DNA from: Nitrospina sp. | GTDB taxonomy: Bacteria > Nitrospinota > Nitrospinia > Nitrospinales > JACRGP01 | Length of the DNA: 64,000 nucleotides | Assembly: GCA_024648695.1 (NCBI GenBank) | Contig: JACAVV010000015.1 | Location: forward strand, 62,001-126,000 | Direction of reading: 5' to 3' | Shown here: positions 62,970 to 64,000 of the stretch, in pieces | How the letters are laid out: each line of letters opens with the position of its first letter | Position numbering within the stretch: the first letter of the stretch is position 1 | Made by a program: the position numbers and the translations under genes | Notes under the pieces: generated by a model | The model's database searches: none | What the model saw: only the letters and a program-made list of their open reading frames with translations | Told to the model about the DNA's origin: nothing

Positions 62970-63899
62970 ATGAAAATCCTTAGAAACACAAAAGAAATCG
63001 CTCAGCCTCTCCCCTATCCGGTGGTGGCGATTGGAAATTTTGATGGAGTGCACCAGGGGCACCAGACAATTTTTCGGCAAGCGGTCGAATTAGCCAAAGC
63101 CAAAAACGGGCATTCCATTGTGCTTACCTTTGAACCCCATCCACTGTCTGTGATTGATCCGCAAAGGCTCCCTGCCATGCTCACAACCTTTGAAAAGAAA
63201 CTGGCCTTGATTGAAGCAAGTGGAATCGACACCGCCATTTGCGTTGAATTCAATCGGGAGTTTGCCAACCAATCGGCACGCGAATTTGTCGAAACGGTTC
63301 TGGTAAAAGAAATTGGCGCCAAAGAGGTGATCGTCGGGTTCCATTACGCATTTGGACGGGGACGAGAAGGCAGTCCCGAATGCTTGAAAGAACTGGGCAA
63401 TGAATTGGGGTTTCAAACCCATATCGTAGCCCCTGTTACCGCGGGAGAAGAATTGGTCAGCAGTTCCCAAATTCGAAAACTGGTAGAGTCGGGAGATGTT
63501 CAAAAAGCCGGAAGGTTTTTATGCAGATCCTATTCGATTACCGGCCGTGTAGCAAAAGGATTCAACCTGGGTAAAGACCTCGGTTTCCCCACCGCCAATA
63601 TCGAAACCGGCAATCAGCAAATTCCCGGACGAGGCGTTTATGCGGTGGAGATCCTTATAGATGGCAAAGAGTATCAGGGCGTTGCCAATATAGGGACCAA
63701 TCCAACGTTCGAAAGAAAACAATTGAGTATCGAAGTCCACATTTTTGATTTTGATCAGGATCTTTATGGACAGGAAATAGAAACCCTGTTTGTCGAAAAG
63801 ATTCGAGGAGAAGTAAAATTCCCCTCAGCAGAGGCCCTGGTCAAGCAAATTCGCCGGGACATTCAAAGTGCAAAGTCGATTTTGGTGAATTCAAAATAG
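62970..63899 (+). CDS. ribF: Bifunctional riboflavin kinase/FAD synthetase
   Basis: RibF makes FMN and FAD from riboflavin. The 309-residue protein has an N-terminal nucleotidyltransferase domain (VVAIGNFDGVHQGHQTIFRQAV, LTTFEKKLALIEASGIDTAICVEFNREFANQSAREFVETVL, SSSQIRKLVESGDV) and a C-terminal kinase domain (GFNLGKDLGFPTANIE, VYAVEI, GVANIGTNPTF, EVHIFDF). Complete. Its stop overlaps the next start codon by one base. Confidence 0.97.
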   Translation: MKILRNTKEIAQPLPYPVVAIGNFDGVHQGHQTIFRQAVELAKAKNGHSIVLTFEPHPLSVIDPQRLPAMLTTFEKKLALIEASGIDTAICVEFNREFANQSAREFVETVLVKEIGAKEVIVGFHYAFGRGREGSPECLKELGNELGFQTHIVAPVTAGEELVSSSQIRKLVESGDVQKAGRFLCRSYSITGRVAKGFNLGKDLGFPTANIETGNQQIPGRGVYAVEILIDGKEYQGVANIGTNPTFERKQLSIEVHIFDFDQDLYGQEIETLFVEKIRGEVKFPSAEALVKQIRRDIQSAKSILVNSK

Positions 63900-64000
63900 T
63901 GAAAAAATCCAAACACCTCATCATCGGTTTAGCCATCGCTGGAGTGGCCATATATTTCACACTCCGCAACGTGTCCATTCAGGAACTCGTCGACTCCTTT
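63899..64000 (+). CDS. Flippase-like membrane protein, N-terminus (runs off right edge)
   Basis: GTG 63899-63901 shares its first base with the ribF stop. The 34 visible residues (KKSKHLIIGLAIAGVAIYFTLRNVSIQELVDSF) have one hydrophobic helix and the RNVxxxELxxxF motif at the start of UPF0104/lysylphosphatidylglycerol-synthase-like transmembrane proteins. Translational coupling to ribF supports the start. The rest is outside the window. Confidence 0.6.
   Translation, partial: MKKSKHLIIGLAIAGVAIYFTLRNVSIQELVDSF

Overview
The window reads as a chromosomal segment of a Gram-negative, respiring bacterium. Outer-membrane genes (lptE, hldE, a UDP-xylose synthase), a Sec-exported tetraheme c-type cytochrome, Tat export (tatB) and conserved housekeeping genes (leuS, holA, rpsT, tyrS, def, fmt, hisG, hisI, ribF) support this. 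The mix resembles Nitrospinota or deltaproteobacterial-type genomes, but no marker here fixes the phylum, so that is inference.

Layout. 1-5.5 kb: two tandem secreted trypsin-like proteases, a YjfB-type motility protein behind a sigma-28-like promoter, a NERD protein, a DJ-1-like protein lacking the usual cysteine, and a DUF2892 plus tetraheme cytochrome operon. 5.66-24.3 kb: an accessory island. It opens with tRNA-Ala(GGC), whose 3' end overlaps a decayed serine recombinase. A one-directional block of HK97-type head and tail genes follows: portal, prohead protease, capsid, connector, tube-like, hub-like and fibre proteins. No terminase, tape-measure or lysis gene is recognisable. Next come a secreted tail-fibre-like protein, a receiver-only response regulator, a double-HTH LexA/CI-type repressor divergent from an SMC-like ATPase (with operator-like palindromes between them), a small cysteine-rich protein, a structured intergenic stretch and a sigma-region-4-like protein.

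24.4-42 kb is mostly core: DUF4197, purM, a ClC protein, leuS-lptE-holA, rpsT, a GT-C-like membrane protein, a glyoxalase-type protein, phosphomannomutase, an HtrA lipoprotein, an SDR, an aromatic amino acid ammonia-lyase and tyrS. 42-46 kb holds a 1018-aa FG-GAP/Calx-beta surface protein downstream of a perfect CRP-type site. 46-51 kb is a co-directional def-fmt-uxs-radC-hldE run. 51-53.5 kb encodes an unusual 804-aa acidic, repeat-bearing membrane protein of no family I recognise. 53.5-64 kb holds hisI-hisG, an LRR protein with a structured leader, YqgE, RluA, DusB, a lipoprotein, a cyclic-nucleotide-binding-only protein, a TrmH methylase, a CI-type HTH protein, two convergent DUF2231-like membrane proteins, tatB, ribF and the start of a flippase-like membrane protein.

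The most unusual parts are the phage-derived particle island, whose structural frames stay open although packaging, tape-measure and lysis genes are not seen and the recombinase has decayed, and the acidic repeat protein at 51.1-53.5 kb.
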